From assembly GCF_014697195.1 (NCBI RefSeq), contig NZ_JACJRJ010000002.1, positions 1-64,000 on the forward strand: a stretch of 64,000 bases of DNA, in the 5' to 3' direction. The translations under genes and the position numbers were made by a program. Position 1 is the first letter of the stretch. The number at the start of each line of letters is the position of its first letter. Of this stretch, positions 1 through 9,065 are shown in pieces. A model generated the notes under the pieces. The model made no database searches. It worked only from the letters and a program-made list of their open reading frames with translations, and was not told where the DNA came from. Origin of the DNA: Cylindrospermum sp. FACHB-282. GTDB lineage: Bacteria > Cyanobacteriota > Cyanobacteriia > Cyanobacteriales > Nostocaceae.

Positions 1-1
1 A

Positions 2-475
2 CATCAAATTGGTGTAGTGGTATTTGGGTGGAATCAGGGACAAAGACAAGAAGCGCAGTTAGGTAGAACAACGCAATCATTTGTGCAGATACCAACCGCC
101 AAACTCAAAAAACGAGTTAAACAGTTATGCGAGTACCACGGCATCAAATTTGTAGAAACTGAAGAATCCTATACCAGTAAAACTAGTTTTTTAGATGGTG
201 ATTTTCTACCTACTTTCGGCGCAAAACCTGAAGGGTGGAAACCAAGTGGAAAACGAGTAAAACGCGGTATGTTCCGCACAGGAAAAGGACTATTTATTAA
301 CGCTGATTTAAATGGTGCAGCGAATATACTTCGCAAGGTAGAGACACAATTAGGACTCGTCCTAGTCAAGGTCTGTAGGCAAGTTTTGACCCTTGCTACC
401 AGATTTCGTATCTGGGAAACCAAAACTAAAAAGCGAAGTGGTACGGCTTCAGCCTACCACGTAGTATCAGTTTAG
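2..475 (+). pseudogene. tnpB: IS200/IS605-family TnpB (RNA-guided nuclease/transposase accessory), 3' part only
   Basis: The reading frame is open at the left window edge, so only the C-terminal ~158 residues are visible. They match the end of TnpB: the ESYTSKTSF segment, followed by the final RuvC segment NADLNGAANILRKV, whose Asp is the third catalytic acidic residue. TnpB is the RuvC-like nuclease ancestral to Cas12 and helps IS200/IS605 elements persist at their insertion site. The CxxC zinc-finger pairs normally found between these two segments are not visible: the region reads FLDGDFLPTFGAKPEG without cysteines, which is common in the cyanobacterial IS1341-like subgroup. The gene ends just before a right-end type hairpin. 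Whether the missing 5' part is intact cannot be judged from this window. Confidence 0.85.
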
Positions 476-478
476 AAT

Positions 479-499
479 CCCCGTGTCTTTAGACCGGGG
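479..499 (+). mobile_element. Right-end hairpin of the IS200/IS605-type element
   Basis: CCCCG (479-483) pairs with CGGGG (495-499) and GTCT (485-488) pairs with AGAC (491-494), leaving one unpaired T. It starts 3 bp after the tnpB stop. Subterminal imperfect hairpins of this kind are what TnpA recognises at IS200/IS605 ends. The exact cleavage point, probably within the next ~10 bases, cannot be fixed without an empty site. Confidence 0.7.
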
Positions 500-1061
500 A
501 GAGGTCAACACCTATGACTTATATAATTCTGTCAACGATTTAGAAGCAGCCAAAGCGCTGGTAGAAGAAGCCAAAAATAACGCCAAAATTGTGATCGTGT
601 CGATGCAAGTGGGAGCAGAGGGAACAGGCTCGCTGCATATTAAAAATCAAACAGAGTTTTTTTATGGAGAAAATCGGGGTAATGCGCTGAAGTTTGCCCG
701 GACAATGATAGATACAGGAGCGGATTTAGTGCTGGGACATGGGCCCCACGTTCCGAGAGCGATAGAAATGTATAAAGGAAAGATGATTGCTTATTCTTTA
801 GGCAACTTTTTGGGATACCGGACTTTAGCCACAAATGCCCAAACTGGTTACTCGATGATTTTAGAAGTCAAGCTCAACTCAGAGGGAGATTTAGTATCAA
901 GTAAAATTATCCCAGTTCATCTAAATCGCCAAGGTATTCCGCAAATCGATCAACATTTTCGGACTGTAGGACTCCTGCGATATTTGAATAAATCCGATTT
1001 CCCTAATGATCCTGTGGAGTTTAATCAACAAGGAGAAGTTATAGTGTTCAATAGCAAATAA
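500..1061 (+). pseudogene. CapA-family (poly-gamma-glutamate synthesis type) metallophosphatase-like protein, 3' fragment interrupted by IS
   Basis: About 185 residues resemble the C-terminal half of CapA-family proteins: IVIVSMQVGAEG, then LVLGHGPHVPRAIE and IAYSLGNFLGYRT. The family has a calcineurin-like fold and takes part in polymer or capsule metabolism. No CapA start lies in the window. The frame runs directly out of the IS right-end hairpin; its first possible GTG (483) is inside that hairpin, so the 5' part presumably lies beyond the upstream side of the element. The VSMQVGAE segment has Gln where the family usually has a His of the HxGxE motif, which would fit relaxed selection but could be a subfamily trait. 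The stop codon and 3' end look normal. I infer insertional disruption. Confidence 0.75.
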
Positions 1062-1067
1062 GCTTAA

Positions 1068-2705
1068 CTAATTGCCTTCCAGCTTTTCTGCTGGCTTTTC
1101 ATCTTTTTGGGATTGAGTTTCAACAGGTGAATTTTGTTTTGTTTCCTGTGTTGGGACTACCACAGCCCCAGGATCTGAGCGCTGGGATTGTGTCGGTGGT
1201 GGGGCTGCTGGTATAACTACAGAATTTTCCGGTTTGACGGGTTGAGGTGGGCTGGAATTCTGACTAGCAGGGGGCGTGTTATTTTCTGGGGGTGTTTCAG
1301 GGGAAGAATTACGAGTCTCTCGAATCACCCGCAGCTTCTCCACTACCGACGGTGAAGGGGCAACAGTAGGAGTAACTGAGGGTTGCTCTGTGTCGCGCGG
1401 TGAGGATGCCTCAGAGTTGTTTCGAGGCGATCGCTCTGTTGAAATGTTACTGTTACTGGGAGTTTCTTCTGGGGAAACACGACGATTACGCTTGCTACGC
1501 CTAGAAGTAGAAGACAGTGGTACAGATTCAGTTGGCGAGGAGGTTTCCGTCTGTTTACCCAGGGGTGACGAGGCACTATTAATAGAAGGTATTACCTGAG
1601 AAGGTTTTTGAGTAGGCTGTTCAAAAAGTGGTTTGGCTACTGGCTGCGGCTGAGATTTGGGTAACATCCTTGTGATGCTAAAACTTGCTGTGGCGGCAAT
1701 AAGTGCCACACCTAGGCTCACAAATACCTTAGATGTGAGCAATTTCTGAGTCGGTGATATAACTTTCCCCTTCGTCGATGGTACTTGATTGGGACTCTGG
1801 GTTGTTTTCTTTAGCAACTTTTCTGGCTGCTGCGGTACAGATAAACTGATGGTGGGTACTGTGTGAGTGGGTACGGATTGAGGCGTCAAATCCAGCCCAT
1901 TTCTAGGTAAAAGTTGCAGCCACTCTGCGACTGTCGCCGGTCGAAAACGAGATTCCACTGCCATACCACGCATTACAGCCTGATTAACAGCAGCACTCAG
2001 ATGGGGTTGTAGTTCGCGGGGGGAGGGCATCTTTTCGCGATCGCGTAGCAGTGACGGAATAGGAACTTGTGCCGTTAGCAGTGCATACAAGGTTGCTGCC
2101 AAACCATAAATGTCTGTTGCTGGTGTGCGCGGTGCTTGGGTCATATACTGCTCAATTGGGGAATAACCCTCAGAAACTATCCCCGTGTGAGTCTGCTGCA
2201 CACCGCTATTAAATTCCCTAGCAATACCAAAATCAATCAGCACTACTTCCTGAGTTCCTTGGCGGAGAATGATATTATCCGGTTTAATATCTCGGTGTAG
2301 CAGACTATTCTGGTGTACTACCTGCAATGCCGCGCCAATTTGCCGGATGTAATGAATTGCTGTTGCTTCGGACAAAGGTATCCCTGGTAAGACAAATGCC
2401 TCTCCTAAAGTTTCACCAGGAATGTATTCCATCACCATGTAAGGCAGTCCAGCCTCAACAAAAAAGTCACTGACCCGGACTATATTTGGATGGACACAAG
2501 TAGCTAATCTTCTGGCTTCATCTTGGAATTGTCCCTCGAACTTGGAAAAATCAGGATGTTGTCGCAGTGGTTCATTAATGGTTTTCATCACTACCTCTTG
2601 ATTTAAATAGTGATGCATAGCTTTGAATGTCACACCAAAGCCGCCGCGCCCTATTTCCTCGATTAGGGTATATTTTCCACTCTGTAAAATTGTGCCTGCT
2701 AACAT
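1068..2705 (-). CDS. Serine/threonine protein kinase (Hanks type) with transmembrane helix and Pro/Ser-rich tail
   Basis: A 545-residue eukaryotic-type kinase. The catalytic domain covers about residues 12-280: glycine loop IGRGGFG (18-24), invariant Lys41, catalytic HRDIKPDN (137-144) and DFG (158-160), all intact, so it should be active. One hydrophobic segment near residues 325-350 follows the domain, and the last ~190 residues are low-complexity Pro/Ser/Thr/Gln-rich sequence, probably extracytoplasmic. This kinase-TM-disordered tail layout is frequent in filamentous cyanobacteria. Substrate unknown. The gene is monocistronic and convergent with the capA fragment. There is no PASTA or other named sensor domain in the tail. 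Confidence 0.93.
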   Translation of the reverse strand: MLAGTILQSGKYTLIEEIGRGGFGVTFKAMHHYLNQEVVMKTINEPLRQHPDFSKFEGQFQDEARRLATCVHPNIVRVSDFFVEAGLPYMVMEYIPGETLGEAFVLPGIPLSEATAIHYIRQIGAALQVVHQNSLLHRDIKPDNIILRQGTQEVVLIDFGIAREFNSGVQQTHTGIVSEGYSPIEQYMTQAPRTPATDIYGLAATLYALLTAQVPIPSLLRDREKMPSPRELQPHLSAAVNQAVMRGMAVESRFRPATVAEWLQLLPRNGLDLTPQSVPTHTVPTISLSVPQQPEKLLKKTTQSPNQVPSTKGKVISPTQKLLTSKVFVSLGVALIAATASFSITRMLPKSQPQPVAKPLFEQPTQKPSQVIPSINSASSPLGKQTETSSPTESVPLSSTSRRSKRNRRVSPEETPSNSNISTERSPRNNSEASSPRDTEQPSVTPTVAPSPSVVEKLRVIRETRNSSPETPPENNTPPASQNSSPPQPVKPENSVVIPAAPPPTQSQRSDPGAVVVPTQETKQNSPVETQSQKDEKPAEKLEGN

Positions 2706-3034
2706 AGGGAATTTAGTCTAAAAAAGAATCAGCCTGTAACAGTCAAGGGTCAATCATCTAACAATTTATGTAGATTTAGACGAAATACTTGGATAATTAG
2801 CTATCTAGTAAGTAGTCCTGAGTGTTAAGAGATTGCCAAAAAAAGTTTTCCCATATTTTATCGAGCAAAAATTTCGTCAGTTAATGGCTAGTCCTGCTTG
2901 CCTATCCTACGGGATGATTTAGTTTTTAGATCGCCTTCAAGGGAAAAACCTCCTCACGATTGCCCTAGTTTTGTCTTTTCACTCTAGCTGATGAAGCTCA
3001 TACTTTCACTAATACCCTGAATGCGTTATTGCGG
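2706..3034. other. Intergenic spacer between kinase and Omp85 genes
   Basis: 329 bp between two leftward genes. It should hold the kinase promoter. I see no ORF, strong hairpin, repeat or RNA gene in it. Confidence 0.5.
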
Positions 3035-5245
3035 CTAAAAGCGCTGACCTATGCCTATATGCACTTGACCTTCACCTTGGTCATTAATGCCGTAGTCAGC
3101 GCGAATTAAGCCCAAAGGTGAGTCAACGCGCAACCCAGCCCCATAACCAAAACCATAACCTGGTTTACCCCTTGCCCCTGCTGGGTCTCCCAAGACGGTA
3201 TCACCAGAACCTAAGTCTGAGGCATAGTCGGCAAACAGCACACCTCCTAAAATTGGGATGATCGGGAAGCGGTATTCGGCGGAAGCTAACACATAACTGC
3301 GACCACTGCCTACTTCTCCAGAGTTGTAACCGCGCACTGAATTGGAACCACCCAAGTTAAAGGTTTCATAAGGTGGTAAGTCACCAATCACTGTACCGGC
3401 TTGCAGATTCAGAGCAAAGACTTGTGGCTGTTTGCTGTTAAATAGCTTGAGTGGCACGTACTGGCTGTAATTCGCCCGTAGACGATTCATGGAAATATTA
3501 CCTTGACCGAGGAGAGGAATAGATTGTTCAGTACTCAAACTGATGATGGAACCTTGAGTTGGTTTAGTGGGGTTATTCCGGTGGTCTTGGATGGCGCTGA
3601 AAGATACGGTGGTAAGGTCGTCCACCCCAGTTCCACTAAAAGATAGGGGATTACCTTTGGCATCGGTGGGAGTGATATTGCCGTCGCGATCGCGAATACT
3701 GGTGCGAGTATAGTTAACCCCTAAGGATGTATTCCAGTCGTCAATCGGTTGCTGGAAACTAAAACCACCGCCCAATCTAGCTTCCCGCACTTTATCACCG
3801 TTAGCCAGTTTAATTTTGTCATCAAAAGTATCGGAAAGTTCACGCTGACGGAAGGCATTGATGCTGTAGCCTAAGCGATTAGGGTTAGTTTCCCGATAGG
3901 GACTGGTAAATTTCGTATCAAATTGCACGTCTTGGCTACTAACACCAACATTCACAACCACGGTATCGTTAATGCCGCCGACATTCTGGTCTTTATAGTT
4001 TAAGGTGCCTACTAGCCCCTGATCGGCGTTATAGTTACCGCCTAAGTTGACCGAACGTGCCCCAAGTTCTTTGAGTTCATAGATCAAATCAACTTTTGTG
4101 GCATCCCCTTCAAAGGCAAGATTCACGGTTTCAAATAAGCCAGTACGAGATAGTTGCTGCGCGTCTTGTCTGGCTAGATTTTCTTGGAAAACTTGACCTG
4201 GTTGTAACTTGAGTTGCTGTCGCAAAAAATCTGGTTTAGTACGTCCCTTTACTGGTTCACCTTTGCTATCAATGGTTTCTCCCTTGTCGTTGACAAAGCG
4301 AAACTTGATATCACCTACTAATCCTTCAGCAAGATTTAAGGTGAGGATGCCTTCTCGGCTGGGTTTGATGGAGAGTACCCTAGCTAGGCTATAACCATTG
4401 TCGGCATACCACTTGTTAATTTTTTGTACTGCAAGCTTAAGTCCAGCGGGACTGATGACTTTGCCAATCTGAGGCTGTAAGCTTTCTAGGGCTACTTTGT
4501 AAGTGAGGATACGCGCACCTGATAGTTGCAGCGATCGCACCACAACTGGTTGCACCTGATACACTACATTTAACCCAGCAGGGGTAATGCGGCTGTTCAC
4601 ACTGGCGATCGCAAATAAACCTGTATCTAAAATTGCTGCTACATCCTTTTGCAACTGGCTTTGACTAGTTTCTCCCCCCTTTTGGGTTTTAATCACTTGG
4701 CGAATTATCTGCTGCAATTCTTGACCAACCCCCACTATCTGCACATCTGTAGCTGTGACGACTAAATCATTGACTATGGTAGGAGGAGTTGGGGGATTTG
4801 GGGAGTTGGGGATTTGAGGAGTGGGAAAATCTAGCCTTTGGGGAGTTGAGGAATTAGAAAATTCAGGAGTGGGAAAATCTAGCCTTTGGGGAGTTGAGGA
4901 ATTAGAAAATTCAGGAGTGGGAAAATCTAGCCCTTGGGGAGGTGGGACGATGATTCTAACTGGAGAGTTTTGTTTAACTACCGATTTTAAAACTACTGGG
5001 GAATTGTTATTCACACCTGTTGGCACAACTACAGGATTTTGAGAAAATTGCTGAGTAACTACGGTTTCTGGGGAAGCGATGGTCGCCTCCACCCGTGCAG
5101 GTGTATCTTCAATGACTGACACCACCACATCTGGGGCTTTTTCCGCCTGAGTGGCAGCTTTAGCAGGTGCAGCCTTAGCTTGCTGAGTGACATTACTAGC
5201 AGCCAAAGTAGCTAAAGTAAAAATTGCCGCAGAAGAAACTCGCAT
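3035..5245 (-). CDS. bamA: BamA/Omp85-family outer-membrane assembly protein
   Basis: A 736-residue Omp85 protein that inserts beta-barrel proteins into the outer membrane; it is also the relative of chloroplast Toc75. An N-terminal signal-like segment ends near AKA (residue ~25). A long Pro-rich linker follows, then POTRA domains (about 160-400) and a 16-strand barrel. The barrel carries the loop-6 signature GGSNSVRGYNSGEVGSGR and ends in phenylalanine (GIGQRF), the usual outer-membrane C-terminal signal. The linker contains a 16-residue tandem repeat starting LDFPTPEFSNSS, visible at DNA level at 4821-4932. Filamentous cyanobacteria carry several Omp85 paralogs, so which one this is needs phylogeny. 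It is divergent from the LpxB-like gene, also an envelope function. Confidence 0.92.
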   Translation of the reverse strand: MRVSSAAIFTLATLAASNVTQQAKAAPAKAATQAEKAPDVVVSVIEDTPARVEATIASPETVVTQQFSQNPVVVPTGVNNNSPVVLKSVVKQNSPVRIIVPPPQGLDFPTPEFSNSSTPQRLDFPTPEFSNSSTPQRLDFPTPQIPNSPNPPTPPTIVNDLVVTATDVQIVGVGQELQQIIRQVIKTQKGGETSQSQLQKDVAAILDTGLFAIASVNSRITPAGLNVVYQVQPVVVRSLQLSGARILTYKVALESLQPQIGKVISPAGLKLAVQKINKWYADNGYSLARVLSIKPSREGILTLNLAEGLVGDIKFRFVNDKGETIDSKGEPVKGRTKPDFLRQQLKLQPGQVFQENLARQDAQQLSRTGLFETVNLAFEGDATKVDLIYELKELGARSVNLGGNYNADQGLVGTLNYKDQNVGGINDTVVVNVGVSSQDVQFDTKFTSPYRETNPNRLGYSINAFRQRELSDTFDDKIKLANGDKVREARLGGGFSFQQPIDDWNTSLGVNYTRTSIRDRDGNITPTDAKGNPLSFSGTGVDDLTTVSFSAIQDHRNNPTKPTQGSIISLSTEQSIPLLGQGNISMNRLRANYSQYVPLKLFNSKQPQVFALNLQAGTVIGDLPPYETFNLGGSNSVRGYNSGEVGSGRSYVLASAEYRFPIIPILGGVLFADYASDLGSGDTVLGDPAGARGKPGYGFGYGAGLRVDSPLGLIRADYGINDQGEGQVHIGIGQRF
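4821..4932. repeat. 48-bp in-frame tandem repeat within the bamA-like linker
   Basis: The block beginning GTGGGAAAATCTAG recurs at 4821, 4869 and 4917, an exact 48-bp period (two full units plus a partial third). It encodes a 16-residue Pro/Ser-rich unit. The first two units are almost identical in DNA, so the expansion is recent. Confidence 0.9.
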
Positions 5246-5520
5246 AATATATTTAACCTAATTAACTGGGAGTTAGTTGTAGCGAGGTCAGGCAATGGGG
5301 ATAATACTAACTTCCAGCTGCTTTGCCGATTTATACCCCCATTTATACCCTTTGGACAAACAGACAGTTGATTGTGATTTTTTGTTTCCTGTCGGCAACT
5401 TCTGGCTGTCAGTTGGAAACTTTTGCCTCACCAAACAAAGAAAAATTTGACTACTGGTTAATTCCTATTTTTATCAGAGAAAAGACTTTTTGATACTGAA
5501 AATTCTCAACGTGAGGTTTT

Positions 5521-6885
5521 ATGAGTGATTTATCCCAGTTATCTTCATCTTCTCACGCCCAAGGCGCAACGTCTCGTTTGCAGTTACTAGTTTTAAGTAA
5601 TGGTCATGGGGAGGATATGATTGCAGTTCGCATTTTGCAAGAACTCCAGCAACAATCAAACCCACCAGATATATTTGCTTTACCTCTGGTGGGTGAAGGA
5701 CGCGCTTACCAACAGTTGGATCTACCGCTGATCGGTTCAGTCCGCACTATGCCTTCTGGGGGCTTTATTTATATGGATGGACGGCAATTGGTGCGAGATG
5801 TGCGCGGCGGTTTATTGTCACTTACCTGGAACCAAATTCAAGCTGTGCGCCGCTGGGTTAGTTCTCAAAAAAAATTAGGTAACAAGAAAGCTATCTTAGC
5901 TGTAGGGGATATTGTACCGTTATTATTTGCAACTTTCAGCGGTGCTAACTATGCCTTTGTGGGCACGGCGAAATCGGAATATTATGTGCGGGATGAAGTC
6001 GGGCTGTTACCACGAAAATCAAAATCTGCCAATTGGGAAAACTTTTCTGGTTCGATTTATCATCCTTGGGAGAGATGGTTAATGAGTCGTCAACCTTGTC
6101 GGGCGGTGTTCCCTAGAGATTCATTGACAACACAAATTTTAAAGAAGTGGCCGATTCCTGCTTTTGATTTGGGAAATCCGATGATGGATGGTTTGGAACC
6201 CAGTTTTTCCCGCCCACAATTTTATAGTGCTGATGCCCAGCAACAAGAAATAATTCGCCCTTTAATTGTGACGCTTTTGCCTGGTTCTCGTCCACCAGAA
6301 GCATATAGCAATTGGGAAATGATCATGATTGCTGTATCTGCACTGATGGCAGGTTTTCGGGAACGAGATTCTGTTTTTCCCTCGAATGGTACAGTGGTTT
6401 TTTTAGGAGCGATCGCACCTGGTTTGGACTGCGACATTTTGTCCCAAACATTGAAAGTCCAAGGCTGGCGACTGCATGAATCGTCTCCGATCCAACTTGC
6501 TGATCCCAATGCCTTAATATTTAAAAATAAAAATGCCTATCTCATGTTGTCACAATATGCATATAATGACTGCTTGCATTTAGGAGATTTAGCGATCGCT
6601 ATGGCAGGAACAGCCACAGAACAATTTGTTGGTTTAGGCAAACCAGCGATCGCCATTCCCGGCAATGGCCCCCAATATAACCCTGCCTTCGCCGAAGCCC
6701 AAAGTCGTCTTTTAGGAGCATCTCTGATTTTAATAGACCAACCAGTAAAAGTGGCACAAGTAGTCCAATCCTTGCTGAAATATCCCGACAGCTTGCAGCT
6801 CATAGCCGAAAATGGTGTCCAGCGAATGGGAACTCCAGGGGCAGCCAGACGTATTGCTGACCGTTTGCGGGAACGACTGGGTTAA
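5521..6885 (+). CDS. Lipid-A-disaccharide synthase-related protein (LpxB-like, cyanobacterial)
   Basis: A 454-residue protein of the cyanobacteria/plastid-lineage family annotated as lipid-A-disaccharide synthase-related (GT-B fold, LpxB-like). Family marks are LSNGHGED near the N terminus (~residues 26-33), PSGGFIYMDGRQL (~78-90), LPGSRPPEA (~257-265) and the C-terminal nucleotide-sugar region AIAMAGTATEQFVGLGKP. It probably transfers a sugar in glycolipid or envelope synthesis, but the reaction is not established. The ATG follows a GTGAGG ribosome-binding sequence. The gene is divergent from the Omp85 gene, with a 275-bp shared promoter region. Confidence 0.85.
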   Translation: MSDLSQLSSSSHAQGATSRLQLLVLSNGHGEDMIAVRILQELQQQSNPPDIFALPLVGEGRAYQQLDLPLIGSVRTMPSGGFIYMDGRQLVRDVRGGLLSLTWNQIQAVRRWVSSQKKLGNKKAILAVGDIVPLLFATFSGANYAFVGTAKSEYYVRDEVGLLPRKSKSANWENFSGSIYHPWERWLMSRQPCRAVFPRDSLTTQILKKWPIPAFDLGNPMMDGLEPSFSRPQFYSADAQQQEIIRPLIVTLLPGSRPPEAYSNWEMIMIAVSALMAGFRERDSVFPSNGTVVFLGAIAPGLDCDILSQTLKVQGWRLHESSPIQLADPNALIFKNKNAYLMLSQYAYNDCLHLGDLAIAMAGTATEQFVGLGKPAIAIPGNGPQYNPAFAEAQSRLLGASLILIDQPVKVAQVVQSLLKYPDSLQLIAENGVQRMGTPGAARRIADRLRERLG

Positions 6886-6890
6886 GATTC

Positions 6891-6913
6891 TCCCACTGCT
6901 TTAAGCAGTGGGA
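6891..6913. terminator. Hairpin between convergent genes
   Basis: TCCCACTGCT (6891-6900) pairs perfectly with AGCAGTGGGA (6904-6913) around a 3-nt loop, between the converging LpxB-like and NarL-type genes. There is no clear T-run on either side, so it may be a bidirectional terminator or an inserted palindromic repeat. Confidence 0.55.
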
Positions 6914-6971
6914 TTGTGATTAACAACTGCAAAAATTTCTTTTCTGGTTCTTCTATCTAAATTTGTCTCAG

Positions 6972-7694
6972 CTATGCCACTAAACCAGAACGCAAAGCGC
7001 GAACAGCTGCTTGAGTACGATCATCCGCACAGAGTTTATTCAAGATGTTGCGAACATGGGTTTTGACCGTCCCAACAGTAATATAAAGTTTCTCAGCAAT
7101 CTGCCCATTGCTACATCCTGAGACAATCAACTCTAAAATTTCTAGTTCTCTTTGAGTCAGGGGGTAAGTTTCTAAAACTTTCTCGTATTCAGTGGCCAGC
7201 GCCTCAATTTTCACAGTCTTAGACTTATCAGATGGTTGGTTATCTCCTGGTATACCTTGCCGCATCTTCCGCAAAACCACATTGGCGATTGCCGGATCAA
7301 TCCAAGAGTTACCATTGTAAGTTGCTTGTATTGCCTCAGTTAATTTATTGATGCTTGTCTCTTTCATGTAATAAGAATCTGCCCCCGCCGCAAAAGCAGC
7401 CAGGACGGCATCCTCTGTGTGATCCATTGTCAGGATGAGAATCTTTGTTGCCGACTGCCCAGTTTCAGCTTGGTAGCGTCTAAATTTGCGGGTGAGTTCA
7501 ATGCCATCCATGTCCGGCAAGCCAATATCTACGACTGCCACATCTGGCTTAGTAGTCTCCAAAAGTTTGAGTCCTTGAGTGGCATTTGCAGCTTCACCAA
7601 TAACTCTCAATCCGCTGTGAGACTGTAATGCAGCTCTTAGTCCCATTCTGGTCAAATCATGATCTTCAATTAAAAGAATGCTAATTTCACTCAT
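6972..7694 (-). CDS. NarL/FixJ-family two-component response regulator
   Basis: About 240 residues: a receiver domain with acidic pocket E10-D11, phosphoacceptor Asp56 (VAVVDIG), conserved Thr in ILTMDH and Lys in YYMKE, then a LuxR-type helix-turn-helix (LTQRELEILELIVSG ... GTVKTHVRNILNKL). It is a DNA-binding transcription regulator. An ATG 36 bp upstream (7730) is in frame, but the conserved receiver begins directly after MSEISILLIEDH, so I place the start at 7694. No kinase gene is adjacent in the same operon; the nearest kinase material is the decayed hybrid kinase in the next gap. Targets unknown. Confidence 0.9.
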   Translation of the reverse strand: MSEISILLIEDHDLTRMGLRAALQSHSGLRVIGEAANATQGLKLLETTKPDVAVVDIGLPDMDGIELTRKFRRYQAETGQSATKILILTMDHTEDAVLAAFAAGADSYYMKETSINKLTEAIQATYNGNSWIDPAIANVVLRKMRQGIPGDNQPSDKSKTVKIEALATEYEKVLETYPLTQRELEILELIVSGCSNGQIAEKLYITVGTVKTHVRNILNKLCADDRTQAAVRALRSGLVA

Positions 7695-8298
7695 TGCTAC
7701 ACCCATTCTTAGCTGATCGCATCTCTGCAAATTATGACCTTTATAAGTGCTTTTTTATTATTTTCCCAAACCAAAGATAGATGATATTTAACCCAACCTG
7801 CATCCACCGATAGAAATAATAATCTTATTTTTTTCTATTTAGTCTAGAGCTAAAAATCTAGCTGGAGGTATATGGCTATTTTCTCAACAACTATGAAATA
7901 TTGATACGAACACGAAACCTAATACTCCTTTGTAATGACTCAGCCTTCATTCGTCAAGATTTACCTTTAAAATTATCTTATACAAACCTTTGAAAAAGGT
8001 AACACAAATGAAATAATTAAAATAGTCCGAAGCTGCCTTAAGCGCAGGTCTTAGTTGCCCCTTTTGGTAAACTAGTCAGAAAAGACGGGAGAGAACCAAT
8101 AAGATTAGAGCCTTGAAGCAAGGATACTTATTTCTTGTGCTAGCATACGGCAACGCCAAGGATGAACGCATCTCAAAAGAAATCTTTTGCCCTTTTCCAT
8201 AAATAAATTGAGTTGCTCTGAAATCTTATGTACAGGTAATTCCCTCTGGCTTCCTGCTCCTCGCTCTCCTGCCTCCTTCGGTCAAGGGGCAATCTTCC
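7695..8298. other. Gene-poor stretch upstream of the response regulator
   Basis: About 600 bp, AT-rich. It should contain the regulator promoter. I see no convincing ORF here; the decayed kinase sequence starts further right. Confidence 0.4.
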
Positions 8299-8966
8299 AT
8301 GAAGCCTAAGGGATTACCCGTTTTCAGATACCTGACAGTAAGTGGATTACGCCAAAAGCTTTACTTCTGGTGCCGCAACTCGAAAGCATTGGTAATTTTC
8401 ACCCTAGCTCTAGCTTCTGGCATGGCTAATCTACAGGTATTTACCAACTTAATGGGGAATGGAATTAAGAACTAGATTTCCCACCGCAGATAATAGCCGA
8501 GGAGTACAAGCAGGTTATTGTAATTTTATAAACTTTAGAAGACAGTAATCACACAGAAAATACTGGCATTGGTCTGGGGTTCGGTAAAAAATCGTTGAAA
8601 CACAAGGAGGTCTGATTACTTTAAATTCACCAGTAGGCGTAGTCAGCGCATTTTACTTTACCTGGATGAATCAAACTGCTCAAGCTTCTGGTACCAATGT
8701 TTGTATGCAACTCTCACTAATGGCTGAGGACGGGTAATCGCCTACTCATTTACAATTGTCTTGAGCTAGATAAAGTATTTTATTTTACTCTAGATTGGCT
8801 GAGTTTGTCATGGCAGACAATTATGTTCAAATTGCTAATTATTTTAGAGCTATTAGCCATGAGCGGAGAAATCAACAACTTAAATGTTGCTGAATATATT
8901 CTAAAACCTGTAATCTTAGCTAGCTTTGTGGAGACGATAGCAACGCCGAATGTACAAAATTTCTGA
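8299..8966 (+). pseudogene. Remnant of a hybrid sensor histidine kinase (membrane segment, ATPase end, receiver end)
   Basis: Three broken pieces of coding sequence lie in order on the + strand. (1) 8299-8475 is a 58-codon ORF with a hydrophobic stretch (ALVIFTLALASGMA) that could be a membrane anchor; this assignment is weak. (2) 8560-8690 reads NTGIGLGFG, then after a +1 shift KIVETQGGLITLNSPVGVVS and AFYFTW, the G2-box end of a HATPase_c domain. (3) 8841-8966 reads IILELLAMSGEINNLNVAEY then ILKPV, matching the end of a receiver domain with its conserved Lys-Pro. Frameshifts and stops separate the pieces. Order and spacing suggest one decayed hybrid kinase. Pieces 2 and 3 are the solid part. 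Confidence 0.6.
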
Positions 8967-9065
8967 GTTAATCAAGACCTAAAAAATACTTTCTTGTTCA
9001 GTTGGATAGTTTGAAAATAGAAATGCTATACATCAACCTATGTTTGGCAGCGAAAATAAAAACCG

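Noticed and set aside
1276-1599. A 107-residue frame antisense to the kinase tail
   Set aside because: It mirrors the low-complexity Pro/Ser tail of the kinase and has no other support.
4821-4932. Repeats in the Omp85 gene as a CRISPR or regulatory array
   Set aside because: The 48-bp unit is in frame and translates into a Pro/Ser linker within an intact gene.
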